Assembly (NCBI GenBank): GCA_963970005.1
Contig: CAXAMN010026694.1
Location: 1,586,455 to 1,650,454, forward strand
Reading direction: 5' to 3'
Length of the DNA stretch: 64,000 bases
Origin: Durusdinium trenchii
Taxonomy: Eukaryota > Sar > Dinophyceae > Suessiales > Symbiodiniaceae
A program made the position numbers and the translations under genes. Under the pieces are notes generated by a model. That model saw nothing but the letters and a program-made list of their open reading frames with translations. It was not told the DNA's origin and searched no databases. Shown piece by piece: positions 41,060-51,592 of the stretch; position 1 is the stretch's first letter, and each line of letters starts with the position of its first letter.

Positions 41060-44000
41060 TTGGTGTGAGGCTCCCACTGGAGATGTCCTCCATAATTAGG
41101 CACATGGATGCCAAGGGGACAGCCAGAATCGTCAGGAGCCCACCCAAAAAGAATGCCAGCATCGTGTAGTAACAACCTAATGCAATAAAGACAGACGAGA
41201 TTTCGAAAATGTCTAGACAAACGTCCTGATGCAAAGGTCCTTCTGGAATGGAACGCTTCGTGGTGAAAAAACCGTGGATCTTTTTGCGTTTCCCTGCTCC
41301 TCAAAATGAAAAGTGTGACTTCCAGAGTTTGTTGTCAGGAACACTTCATAGAGGGGCCTTAGGTCAGCACATGATGTGCCTCGCGACGAGGGAAATTTAC
41401 ATACTGGATGATGATCCTGTTTAGGTCAAGTGGAGAAGGCTTCTACAAGTAGTTCCCGGGCAAGCCGGCGGCGGAAGTTTCATATAAGAAGAAATTGACC
41501 TATAGGAGTGTCCACGTTCTCTACAACATGCGCGTCCTCCAGTCAAACGCACGCGCTCCGGACTTTTGACCCACGGGATTCCACGTGTGTAAGGTGTGTG
41601 CCCCCTGCAGGATCAGCAGCTCACAACAGCGTACTGGGTTGTATCTTTGCCACGACAAGAGGGGTGTATGACGAGTGGTGTATGTTGAGTGGTGTATGAT
41701 GAGTGGTGTATTGACCAGCAGTTGAATGTCCTGTCCTGCATAAATGCAACCAAATACTATCAGTATGAACTGTGCCAAACTTGCACGCCGCGAGAGATGG
41801 CTCAGCAGCGAGAGATGGCTATAGCGAGAGCTGACTCAGCAGCGAGAGATGAGTGAGCAGCGAGAGATGACTCAGTCGCGAGAGATGACTCAGCAGCGAG
41901 AGATGACTCCTCCGCGTACTACACTTGTACTACAACGTGGCCAGTTCTCAGCTTCCAGCTCCACAGGTTGTTCCGCGTGCTAAAGTTGTACTAGAAAGTC
42001 GCCAGTCAGTTCTCATCTTCCAGCTCCCCAGATGCTCCGCGTACTGCAGTTGTACTACACAGTCGCCAGTTCTCAGCTTCTAGCTGCACAGATTGCTCCG
42101 CGTACTAAAGTTGTACTACAAAGTCGCCATTTCTCAGCTTCCAGCTCTACAGATTACTCCGCGTACTAAAGTTGTACTTGAAGGTCGCCAGTTCTCAGCT
42201 TCCAGCTCTACAGATTGCTCCGCGTACTAAAGTTGTACTAGAAAGTCACCAGTTCTCAGCTTCCAGCTCTACAGATTGCTCCGCGTACTAAAGTTGTACT
42301 AGAAAGTCGCCAGTTCTCAGCTTCCAGCTCCACAGATACTCCGCGTACTAAAGTTGTACTACAAAGTCGCCAGTTCTCATCGTCCAGCTCGCCAGATACT
42401 CCACGTACTAAAGTTGTACTACAAAGTCGCCAGTTCTCAGCTTCCAGCTCTACAGATTGCTCCGCGTACTAAAGTTGTACTAGAAAGTCGCCAGTTCTAA
42501 GCTTCCAGCTCTACAGATTGCTCCGCGTCCTAGAGTTGTACTAGAAAGTCGCCAGTTCTCAGCTTCCAGCTCTACAGATTGCTCCGCGTACTAAAGTTGT
42601 ACTAGAAAGTCGCCAGTTCTCAGCTTCCAGCTCCACAGATACTCCGCGTACTAAAGTTGTACTACAAAGTCGCCAGTTCTCANNNNNNNNNNNNNNNNNN
42701 NNNNNNNNNNNNNNNNNNNNNNNNNNNNNNNNNNNNNNNNNNNNNNNNNNNNNNNNNNNNNNNNNNNNNNNNNNNNNNNNNNNNNNNNNNNNNNNNNNNN
42801 NNNNNNNNNNNNNNNNNNNNNNNNNNNNNNNNNNNNNNNNNNNNNNNNNNNNNNNNNNNNNNNNNNNNNNNNNNNNNNNNNNNNNNNNNNNNNNNNNNNN
42901 NNNNNNNNNNNNNNNNNNNNNNNNNNNNNNNNNNNNNNNNNNNNNNNNNNNNNNNNNNNNNNNNNNNNNNNNNNNNNNNNNNNNNNNNNNNNNNNNNNNN
43001 NNNNNNNNNNNNNNNNNNNNNNNNNNNNNNNNNNNNNNNNNNNNNNNNNNNNNNNNNNNNNNNNNNNNNNNNNNNNNNNNNNNNNNNNNNNNNNNNNNNN
43101 NNNNNNNNNNNNNNNNNNNNNNNNNNNNNNNNNNNNNNNNNNNNNNNNNNNNNNNNNNNNNNNNNNNNNNNNNNNNNNNNNNNNNNNNNNNNNNNNNNNN
43201 NNNNNNNNNNNNNNNNNNNNNNNNNNNNNNNNNNNNNNNNNNNNNNNNNNNNNNNNNNNNNNNNNNNNNNNNNNNNNNNNNNNNNNNNNNNNNNNNNNNN
43301 NNNNNNNNNNNNNNNNNNNNNNNNNNNNNNNNNNNNNNNNNNNNNNNNNNNNNNNNNNNNNNNNNNNNNNNNNNNNNNNNNNNNNNNNNNNNNNNNNNNN
43401 NNNNNNNNNNNNNNNNNNNNNNNNNNNNNNNNNNNNNNNNNNNNNNNNNNNNNNNNNNNNNNNNNNNNNNNNNNNNNNNNNNNNNNNNNNNNNNNNNNNN
43501 NNNNNNNNNNNNNNNNNNNNNNNNNNNNNNNNNNNNNNNNNNNNNNNNNNNNNNNNNNNNNNNNNNNNNNNNNNNNNNNNNNNNNNNNNNNNNNNNNNNN
43601 NNNNNNNNNNNNNNNNNNNNNNNNNNNNNNNNNNNNNNNAAAAACTGAAAACATTCTGGACCGGCCAAAATGCAATGTGTTCGCGCAGCTTTGCTACTCT
43701 CCATGAGTGCTCTACCCTCCCGTAATTGAAACTGTGTGCAAACTGGTTTGACCTCCCATTTTAAGGTCTAAATCTCTTCACTATAGCATCAAAGCAGCTA
43801 CAGCACCAGGTGCAGCAGGCACATCGATGGACAGTCTTGTGATATTGTTTTCTGTCCGCATCTCAGTCGATAAAGCCAAGCTTTGATGGGAAAGCGTGTC
43901 TGGAAAGTTCTCTTGTCTGAACAAAGTTTTTCAAGGTTCCCTTCGCACTCTAAGTATTGCCTTCAGTTGTACTTGCTTGCCAAGTGGCAATCTGGCGAGC

Positions 44001-47000
44001 TAGATTTCTCCCAGCACATCCACAGCAAGACTGCTATCATAGCACAAAGCGACAGAATCAATGCAAGGCCTTGCTGAAGACTTCATCAGATTCCAAAGGT
44101 ATTGGATATTCACCTGACTTTCTTTTTTTACCTGTCACACTTCTTGGTCTTGCCAGCAAGAGACCAATCATGAACACGCTTGCGATAGTCCTTAGGTCAT
44201 GCTGGCGAGTAATGCTGCAACACTGAAGGACAACTTCACTGGGCTTGGCTTGGAAGCAATATTAATGCCAGGGCTCCCATTGGCATTCAGCTGCTCAGAG
44301 ATTTGCTCCATCAAAGTATCAGACACAAATGGGGCGAAGGCAGACTTGATCGTTGTCTTTAGTTCAACCAAAGGAGCTGTGGCCTTAGAGAGAGTGGCTA
44401 TGATAAAGGAGCACCTCCAAAGGTTAAAAGACCTTGACGAATTTGCAGCTGTGAGACACCAGTGAGAGAAGCGCGGAGCGTTGTTAATGAACCTGGACTT
44501 CACACTTTGAAATCGCCAATTCTAGTCAATTTGGACTTCCAGTTACTGGGAGCAAGGACGCTACTAGGGGCTCCTGGCCTTACTACTAGGAGTAAGAGCA
44601 CTACTAGGAGCAAAGGGCATCGCTTCTGGGAGCAAGGACGCTACTAGGTTGCAATCTAAGACACTGCCAGACAATTGATTGTCCACTTCCACACGTGCCG
44701 CACTCAAAGCAGCGGCTGTGCCAGACGAGAGCGCGTTACTGACCTCGCCGGGCACCAGCCGATTCACCAAATTCGTAGGACCCGTACAGAACGGCACCCG
44801 TGCCTGGGAGAGTGAGGTGGCCAATGGAGTACATGCAAGACCTTAGACGAAATCCAACGCGGTCACCATCCGGTAACCACAAGAACCTGTTGCTTCCAAA
44901 GAAAAGCTGCTGTGCGGACAAACCAAACATCACTGACGGCCCTGGCACTCGTGCAATGTTCCAGCCGGTGCAGTGTTTCGTGTGTCCGATAGCATGCTTG
45001 CCAGCAAGTTCACATTCTCCTCGTGAGCAAGTTCTCACAAAGCAAGTTCTCACAGGTTGACTTTTCCCAAATAGATCTGCCAAGGGGCTGTTGCAACAGC
45101 TACGGAGTCTGTGATGACCTTATTGTTTGACTCACTTGACTCATGGTTCTCCTCGCTATAATGTAGATTCACTCTCTTTAAAAACCTGACAAACCTGGCA
45201 CCCTGTTCTTCTTTGTTTTGTTGCACGGCCGCCTGCGCCGTGCACGTAGAGTCAGGTCTCAATGAGCCAGAACCCAGTCGTGCAAGGCGTTGCAAGAACT
45301 CACAGGTTCTTATAGACTATATGATTCATATTTATAATCTATCTAAACGATGCATGCATACGTTCTTGTCCAAGAGCTACAGAAGTATGCATATTCTTTA
45401 AATTGTTTCTTTTCAACATTAGCTCCAAGCCTCTTGCTTTTCCAGGGTTTTACCATTCTTCAATCAGCTACTTTGGAGACCGACAATCTTGTCCACTCAC
45501 CCTGGTGGAATGCATACAAAATAGTTCAAATCACACCTCAACAGAATAGCGAAAAGGGCACCTATCCCCAACAAACTATAGTTGGCATGTTATCAGTCTC
45601 TCAGAAGGGAGAGAAAAGAATGTTGGCCACATCGTTCTAGTGGTCTGGTTTCTCCAGCTTTGCTCAAGCTGCAGTTTGCATACTGTCTCGTTCCAGCTCG
45701 AGTCGTCAGTTCTTGGGAAAGGGTTGTATACGACCGTATCTGCGTCTCTAAGATGTGCTGGTGGAAAGCGGAAAATGCTTTCCTCTTTGTCACTATGCCA
45801 ACATAAGTTCCGGGGTAGAAAACTGAACTATTTTGTTGTGATGGGGCTGAATGAACTACAAGGACATTAAAGCCTCGGCTCGAAAGTCACAAAGGTCCAA
45901 CAAGTGTGATTGAACAAAGCCTAAACCCACGCGCTCCTATGTTTCCCAACGCTTTCTTTGTTCTTTGCTCTGTTTCTTGGGAGTTCAACCTTTATTGCAC
46001 GTTATATAAGTTGACGCCTTCCGCACTCTGCAAAGCAGTGCAAGTGCTGGCATAAAGCACTTGCCATTAAAAGAAAAGCGAAGGACAGGCTACACATGCT
46101 AGACATGACTGTACTGCACTGTGACCATGGAGGCTAAGGCCCCTTCGCATTGATGGTTCGACATATGCCTATGGTCCTATGGTCAATTTCGACTGACTGG
46201 CTCATCACTCGTCACTATGAAGAATGGAAACGTCATGGGAAAAGTATCAAAATGGCTATCAACTCTAAACACCAAGTCGTTTCCAGGCAGTTTCAGTTGC
46301 CCCTGGATAAACGAAGACTGGCTCACAACTGGTGAAGCAAGAAAGGACGCTTGCCTGCGCAATCTACTGTGGGTTTGCTTCCATGCTGGTTCATTTCGAA
46401 ACTGTGTCAAATTGCGCGCCGTAATTGCTCACAATTTGACTGACGCACGTTATAAATTCAGGGTAGTGCCAAAATCAGATGCATTGCTACGGAAAGTTGA
46501 GTGCGTTGCAGCTGTCTGTGAAAAGTTTTTTGCGCGGTCGGGTCTTTTCCGCGGCAATTTGGCCAGTTCCGTTTTGTGGTCTCTGTTGTTCAGTGTGTGC
46601 CGTCCCGAGCGCCGGCGTGTTTTGCAAAGATGCTTATGTACACCAAACACTCGTTGACAACAGCCCAACGTGCGTTTCTGCTACAACATCTAGAGACCTC
46701 AAAGTAGTCTGTGGAAGTTGAAGACCTGTATGCTATCCCTACCATCACGCACAGTGTCTATGCAACAATCACATTGCTGCAAGGCACGCTTGTGTCCAGA
46801 AGTATAGCGCGGAGATCATTGATGAAGCTTGAACCGCTCGACAAGCTGCCTGGCCCGAAATGTCGGGGCTCGCAAAAAGGCCTCGCCCTGCAATCTTGAA
46901 CGCATCAAGCAAAGGTTTGTTCCCCGCCTTCTAGCTCATCAAAAATGCTGAGCACTGGGATCAAACCCAAGAAATAGGGGTCGCTTTGCCCTGTGAAGGT

Positions 47001-48000
47001 AGAATTCACCTCGGCAAAACAAGCACTGCAAGGTTGTTGTTCAAAGGACGTTAGGAAAGACATGTGTCTCATGTACACACTCGTGTCACAAAAATGGCAA
47101 CCTGTTGGAACAGCTTGACAGGTCGCCAAGGTAGCCGCAGCGCAGTTGGTGACATCAAAGCCTTCTTGTGCGCTAGCATAGCCGCGAGTGGAAAGGCTGC
47201 TGACGATCACCAGCGCCAAAACAAAGCTGCCGATCCTGATCCAGCCGTGTCAAAAAACACAATAGAGCCAATCCCAAAAGGCATTGCAAAACCAACGGGA
47301 TCAATGCGCAATGGAGAATTGCGGAACTTGGATGTCAGCCAGTTTTTCACCAAGAGTCAGCACCAAGGCAATCAGTTTCACCAAGAAGGGAATGTTTCTC
47401 TGCCTGCGCATGTGACACTAGGACGTTTTGAATGCATGTTGGTTCCTTTGATCAATCTGAACTGTCTGATCTGTCTGAAACGGTTTCATTGGCTTTGCCA
47501 TTTGCCATTGGCTTTGCCTCTGGCAGCAACGACAGCATTTGCAGAAAGGGCAAGCCGTCCAGCAGCAAATCAGAGCATAGATGATCAGGATAATAAAGAA
47601 CATGATCTGCGTGTCGCAAGGTTGGATGAATTCGTCAGCTCAAATCAAGTGAAACGATGCAAGTGTCCACCTTTCACTCTCATGGGTTTAAAACCAAAGG
47701 ACAAGGGGTGCAGCTGCCCCGATCATTGCTCCCGGGAGCTTCTCTGCGGCCAACGTCTGCAGCTCATTTTGATTTCGAGCTGCCTGTCGGTCAGCTTGGG
47801 TCAGCTCACCCGAACACAGAGTGCGTCTTATCTGAACTTCTTCAAGCCCGTCAGAGCATTGGAGTTTCTTTTGATGTTGGCAGTGTCTCAAGCTCCCCGG
47901 TCCTGCATGATTTCAAGAAGGATGTTGTTCGCGGAGGCATCCTCTAGCTGAGCTCGGGCAGTTGCACGGTCCTCAGGTTGCAACGCATATCCGTCCAGGG
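41060..48000 (-). CDS. Tentative prominin-like membrane protein gene (scattered exons)
   Basis: Several - strand open pieces suggest one multi-exon membrane protein. In transcription order they are: a helical segment (~47990-47900, RATARAQLEDASANNILLEI); a transmembrane exon followed at once by a Cys cluster (47639-47515); a second hydrophobic exon with a Cys-rich extracellular-like stretch (~47240-46909); helical pieces near 44760-44660 (EVSNALSSGTAAALSAARVE) and 44430-44250; and a third transmembrane exon (~41215-41077). A helical piece at 48880-48785 may belong upstream. Transmembrane helix then CxCCxCC is the arrangement after the first membrane span of prominins. Homology is by layout only and exon borders are unproven. 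A satellite array and assembly gap lie within the inferred intron. Confidence 0.35.
41077..41215 (-). CDS. Transmembrane exon ending in CLIMEDISS
   Basis: Reads SSVFIALGCYYTMLAFFLGG, LLTILAVPLASMC and LIMEDISS, a long hydrophobic span, then a Cys and acidic residues, before a probable splice donor. It could be the third span of the prominin-like protein. Confidence 0.35.
41790..41909 (+). repeat. GCGAGAGATGACTCA-type short tandem repeats
   Basis: Seven to eight imperfect units of 15-18 bp with core GCGAGAGATG(A/G)CTCA. Confidence 0.9.
41910..42682 (+). repeat. ~60-bp satellite array
   Basis: About 13 tandem units of 59-64 bp, each with CGCGTACTAAAGTTGTACTA, AAAGTCGCCAGTTCTCAGC and TTCCAGCTC(C/T)ACAGAT. 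Later units are more alike than the first two. The array runs into the assembly gap and is probably longer. Confidence 0.97.
42683..43639. other. Assembly gap (957 N)
   Basis: Undetermined bases. The gap directly abuts the satellite array on its left. The right flank is not satellite. Confidence 1.
43640..46908. other. Mostly non-coding, possibly intronic
   Basis: Apart from the tentative prominin-like exons (44250-44430, 44660-44760) and the 29-bp repeat cluster, no gene or RNA is recognisable. An uninterpreted - strand frame at 45083-44736 (ARVPGPSVMFGLSAQQLFFG) may be a further exon. Confidence 0.4.
44550..44578 (+). repeat. 29-bp dispersed repeat, copy 2
   Basis: GAGCAAGGACGCTACTAGGG then GCTCCTGGC, the inverted partner of 40985-41013. 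More GGGAGCAAGGACGCTACTAGG-type units follow to 44650. Confidence 0.85.
46909..47240 (-). CDS. Hydrophobic exon followed by a Cys-rich segment
   Basis: Starts after a TGA with WIRIGSFVLALVIVSSLS, one membrane span, then DVTNCAAATLATCQ, TGCHFCDTSVY and QPCSACFAEVNST (one N-glycosylation sequon). It ends at a TGA near 46909, which may be real or lie past a splice donor. Confidence 0.4.
47515..47639 (-). CDS. Transmembrane exon with juxtamembrane Cys cluster
   Basis: Reads ADEFIQPCDTQIM, then the hydrophobic stretch FFIILIIYALICCW and TACPFCKCCRCCQRQ. The Cys cluster directly after a membrane span suggests palmitoylation and matches the layout of prominin membrane span 1. Confidence 0.45.
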
Positions 48001-49362
48001 GTGTGATCCTTAAAGGCATTAGGCAAAGCCCTCTTGCTACTAGAAAAAACGGGAACTTCTAAACAAAGGAAAAAAGAAAAAAAAGTAAGGCAAGAAAGAA
48101 TGCTTTCGGATTTAGCTCACAACCAGATCCCGTGGTCCTCGATTGTCATTGATGAAGCGATTGCACAAGCCTGGCCGCAAAATGCAAAAGAAAAATCAGA
48201 ATTTTTTGTTGTTCCGCACAACGCTGAGTCCGCTGAAGCCAAAAGGGGCATTCCCGGTGCTTGCCATAAAGTCTGTGCTCTTCTTCTTTCAGGCTTTCTC
48301 TCCTTCTCTTCGATTGTACTCAACACAATTCTGGTGCCCCAACAAAAAATGCTGCTTAGTGGGTTCTTGCTTTCAATGTTCCTTGGTCTTTGACATGAGT
48401 TGTAGGTCATCAGGATTTGGTGAGTGTGATCGTTTTTCATGTCATGTGTTTGTTTGTGGTGAGCGTGTTATCGTTTTTTCAGCGAAACATACATTTTGAC
48501 CACTCACTGACCATTTGTCATGCTCACTAATTTTGAGCCTAGCTCACATGAGCGAGAATGGTACGGCTACACTCCCTGGAATAACCATCAAAGGGGAAAC
48601 AACCCCTTGGTTTTCCATTGTTTCAATCAGTATATATAAAGCGTTTGACATTGATTTTGAAGCTTCATACCAACTGCAGCTGTAGTATGCAAAAGAAAGT
48701 TTGTTGGCAGCATATAGATTGCAGCATCAAATGGGAGTTGATTGAACCCAAGAGATATCGGATAAAACCCCCAAGTGAAGCATGTTCTTGCCTGCTCAGC
48801 TTTCGCTGCAGCTTGAGATGCCATGTCAAGATCATCTTGAGTCACATAGGTTCCCACCTCACATGCCAACACTTTCATAAACGTTCAAAGACCTGAGGTT
48901 CATCCGATCAACAAGACTACCAAACACCTGTTGGACTCGCTCTGCTGCCAAGTCACTTGAATGGGTTGTCCTTTCATCGGTAAGCAAACAAAGGGCTGCA
49001 TAAGACTCTCTCACTCAGCATGCTTTAGTGGCTAAAACTTGAAGAAGTTTCAGCGGTTTCAGTTAATGGTCCAAATGATGCTGCTCAAATTCCTGCCTGA
49101 ACTCTGGTCGAAGATACAAAGATACAGGAAGGCCTGTAGAACCTAACATCCAGCAAGTCGCTCGAAGTTAGGTGCAAAATGATATGTAAGGCTGGCCTGA
49201 ACAATATGAATGTTCAACATTCCGATTATGCCACCATCAGCATACTGCACTACCAGCATCACATTTGCTACAGCAAGCACATAAAAAGGAATCCCTCGAA
49301 GACTCATCAAGTTAATAAGTCTACAAGCTATGTACAAATGCGTCACTCCTCGATCTATCCAA

Positions 49363-50649
49363 CTACCTCCTTTGGAAGATCGAAGGCAATTTGGAACTAT
49401 GAACCCGAAAGACTGTCAGAGATGCCAAATATCCATTTTGCATCACCTCGAAAACAAGGCCAGGAAAGCCATAGAAGTACGTGCTGCCAAAGGAAGTGTA
49501 GCCTTCTTGGTCCATCACAAGCGGCTTGCTCTTTGCCAAACCACCCACGCGGCATAATGCCTCTTCTATGTCTGCCCATTGCCACCGCACATCAATGCGC
49601 ACAGCATCGGGCCTCTCTGTAGAGTCCACGGTTTCTTTTTCTATGGTGTCAGGATGACTTTCGAGATCATCAGGTTCACTTTCTTCACACACCTCACCAA
49701 GCAACACATCACCAGCCGAAGCGCCTTCAGCTTCACCCTTTTTGTCAAGGAGCAGTTCGAAAAAGCAACGTGTGTAGCGGCTGAATCGCTCGTGCGTTGG
49801 GGGGTTCACATGCAACACAATTTTCTGCAACGAGTGGGTCTCCCCATCAAACAAAGCATCCAAGCCGAGGTAAAAGTAATTGTAGTAGTAGTCCACATCA
49901 GGACTTTTGGCCGGAGTGCGCGTGGAATGAATGCGAAATGCATCAACATCCTTGATGCATACCTGTTGAGGTGGTCCAAAGTCTGAAACCACGTCTTGTG
50001 GCATGGCACCAAAGCGCAGCTTCCGGCCCTGCAGTTGCACACCTACACCAGGCAGCACACCGACAGCCTCCAGTAACTCCGGCACAACCGAAGAAGGGCT
50101 TTGTACGGATGCCTGTGCAGCGAAAACCCAAAGCAAAGACGGACTGCCTGCTATGTCCATAGGATGCTCCTCTTTGGCAGCCAATGCGTCAACCATGTCC
50201 TCCGGCAAGGGAAATTCAAAAGCAAGGCCAGGATATCTCAACACGTATGCAGGAGAGTCGCCGACACGAAAGTCGCCGATCCATGTTGGGCCAAAGATCT
50301 GATAAATGTCTCGGAGGCCCAAGGAGTTGAACTTCTGACCACTGTAGATCAACTCTGGCGCAAGTGCCCTTGCCTCAAGTTGCTCCACTTCATCTTCTTG
50401 CAAGCGCACAGAAATCAGGCGCAAATCCTGCTGATAGGAATCAAAGCAAAGTTGCAGCCCCCAAGACGGCAGCCTCAAGGTTAGGTCCACATCAAAGGGC
50501 CTCTGGTCATCAAAGCTGAATTCTGCACGATCCAGGCTGCCCATTTTCTGTACGATGGACAGCGCTTCATTGACTCCCATGCCCAAGCAAAAAGAGCCCA
50601 CTCGATGAGACGGCTCCACGGGCCAAGTCAACCCGCGACCTCCAAGCAT
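49363..50649 (-). CDS. PHAF1: PHAF1/UPF0183 family protein (phagophore-associated)
   Basis: A single uninterrupted frame of 428 codons from ATG 50649, close to the human protein length (~420). PHAF1 (C16orf70/MYTHO) binds phosphoinositides at phagophores in autophagy. Family blocks are clear: SFCLGMGVNEALSIVQK near the N-terminus (human form FTLGMPLAQAVAILQK), LTLRLPSWGLQLCFDSYQQD, GQKFNSLGLRDIYQIFGPTW, YPGLAFEFPL, then FRIHSTRTPAKSPDVDYYYN, YFYLGLDALFDGETHSLQK and IVLHVNPPTHERFSRYTRC. The frame opens 24 codons earlier at GTG, but Met 50649 gives the same distance to the conserved LGM block as in the human protein. It is intronless, between intron-rich genes, and a TGGCTCAA piece 62-75 bp upstream may be a spliced-leader relic, suggesting a retroposed copy. 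It lies on the same strand as its neighbours. Confidence 0.92.
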   Translation of the reverse strand: MLGGRGLTWPVEPSHRVGSFCLGMGVNEALSIVQKMGSLDRAEFSFDDQRPFDVDLTLRLPSWGLQLCFDSYQQDLRLISVRLQEDEVEQLEARALAPELIYSGQKFNSLGLRDIYQIFGPTWIGDFRVGDSPAYVLRYPGLAFEFPLPEDMVDALAAKEEHPMDIAGSPSLLWVFAAQASVQSPSSVVPELLEAVGVLPGVGVQLQGRKLRFGAMPQDVVSDFGPPQQVCIKDVDAFRIHSTRTPAKSPDVDYYYNYFYLGLDALFDGETHSLQKIVLHVNPPTHERFSRYTRCFFELLLDKKGEAEGASAGDVLLGEVCEESEPDDLESHPDTIEKETVDSTERPDAVRIDVRWQWADIEEALCRVGGLAKSKPLVMDQEGYTSFGSTYFYGFPGLVFEVMQNGYLASLTVFRVHSSKLPSIFQRR

Positions 50650-51592
50650 GTTCCGCACTAGGTCATACAAATCCCCGAGCCCAGGTCCGCCCAGGTCCAC
50701 CACAATACTGCTTTGAGCCACACGGTCTCAAGATGCGGGTAAATAGGGCTGAAAAGGCTGGCTTTGCAGCCTGTTTTCTGAGCGAGGGCAAGGACATATT
50801 TCTGTCATCATGGCAAGGCTTGTCACACGCGCCTTCATGGCCATCGCTGGCCAGGAACCTGTGCAAGCTCAAGCAGTGCATCTGTTGCAACAAATCTGTA
50901 CATAAAAAGCTGCTTTTGAGGCGGGATAAATGCGGGCAACGGGAAAGGGACGAGGGTTCCTGGATTTCAGGCGTCGTTGCCCGGTAGTTGCCGGCCAAAT
51001 GGCGGTAGAAGCACCTTTTGAGGCTCAACTCGGCGACTCAGTGGATGTCGAAATCCCGTTTGCCCACATCCACCTGCTGGTATTCAGCAACGCACCCGTA
51101 CCGCAATAGCTTTGAATCCAATAAAGAATCGGAAGCTGCGGTGTGAAGCCCTTGAAAATTCAAAGTGCTTTCTCAAGGCCCAAGACTAACAGCAGTGTTT
51201 TGCAATCAGTTGGTGTTTGATGCCATCAAGCTTGGGTCGTCTACAAAGTCTTCCACTCAAGCTTGATTGCATTCTTGTTGCTTACATGATGAGATCCTAC
51301 CGCTGCACTTGCTTTGTCTGATTGATTGCGTCACAGGCTCTTTTTTGACACCTGCAGCGTCCACTTCTCTTTGGTTGCCTGTTCCTTTCTTTGCACTACA
51401 GCTAGCTGGACGCAGTTGTGAGAGTAGCTGTTAGCAAAACCACACACTCTGTATCTATATATATGATCGATTATCTGTTTCTGTATTCCCGGGGCCAGTT
51501 CTATGGTAAGCACAAAAGGAAACTTTCTCCTCTCTGGTCTTCACATTGCAGCTCAGTCGTCCTGCAACACATGGTTCATTCCGCCGATCGTT
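50650..51592. other. Spacer between PHAF1 and the proteasome gene
   Basis: No coding sense seen. A CCGT(G)TGGCTCAAAG piece (50711-50725, - strand) just upstream of PHAF1 resembles an internally shortened spliced leader. Confidence 0.5.

Noticed and set aside
42559-43706. Long frames spanning the N gap
   Set aside because: Open only because N codons contain no stops.
47064-47951. 295-codon + strand ORF
   Set aside because: Antisense to the more convincing hydrophobic and Cys-rich exons; no domain of its own.
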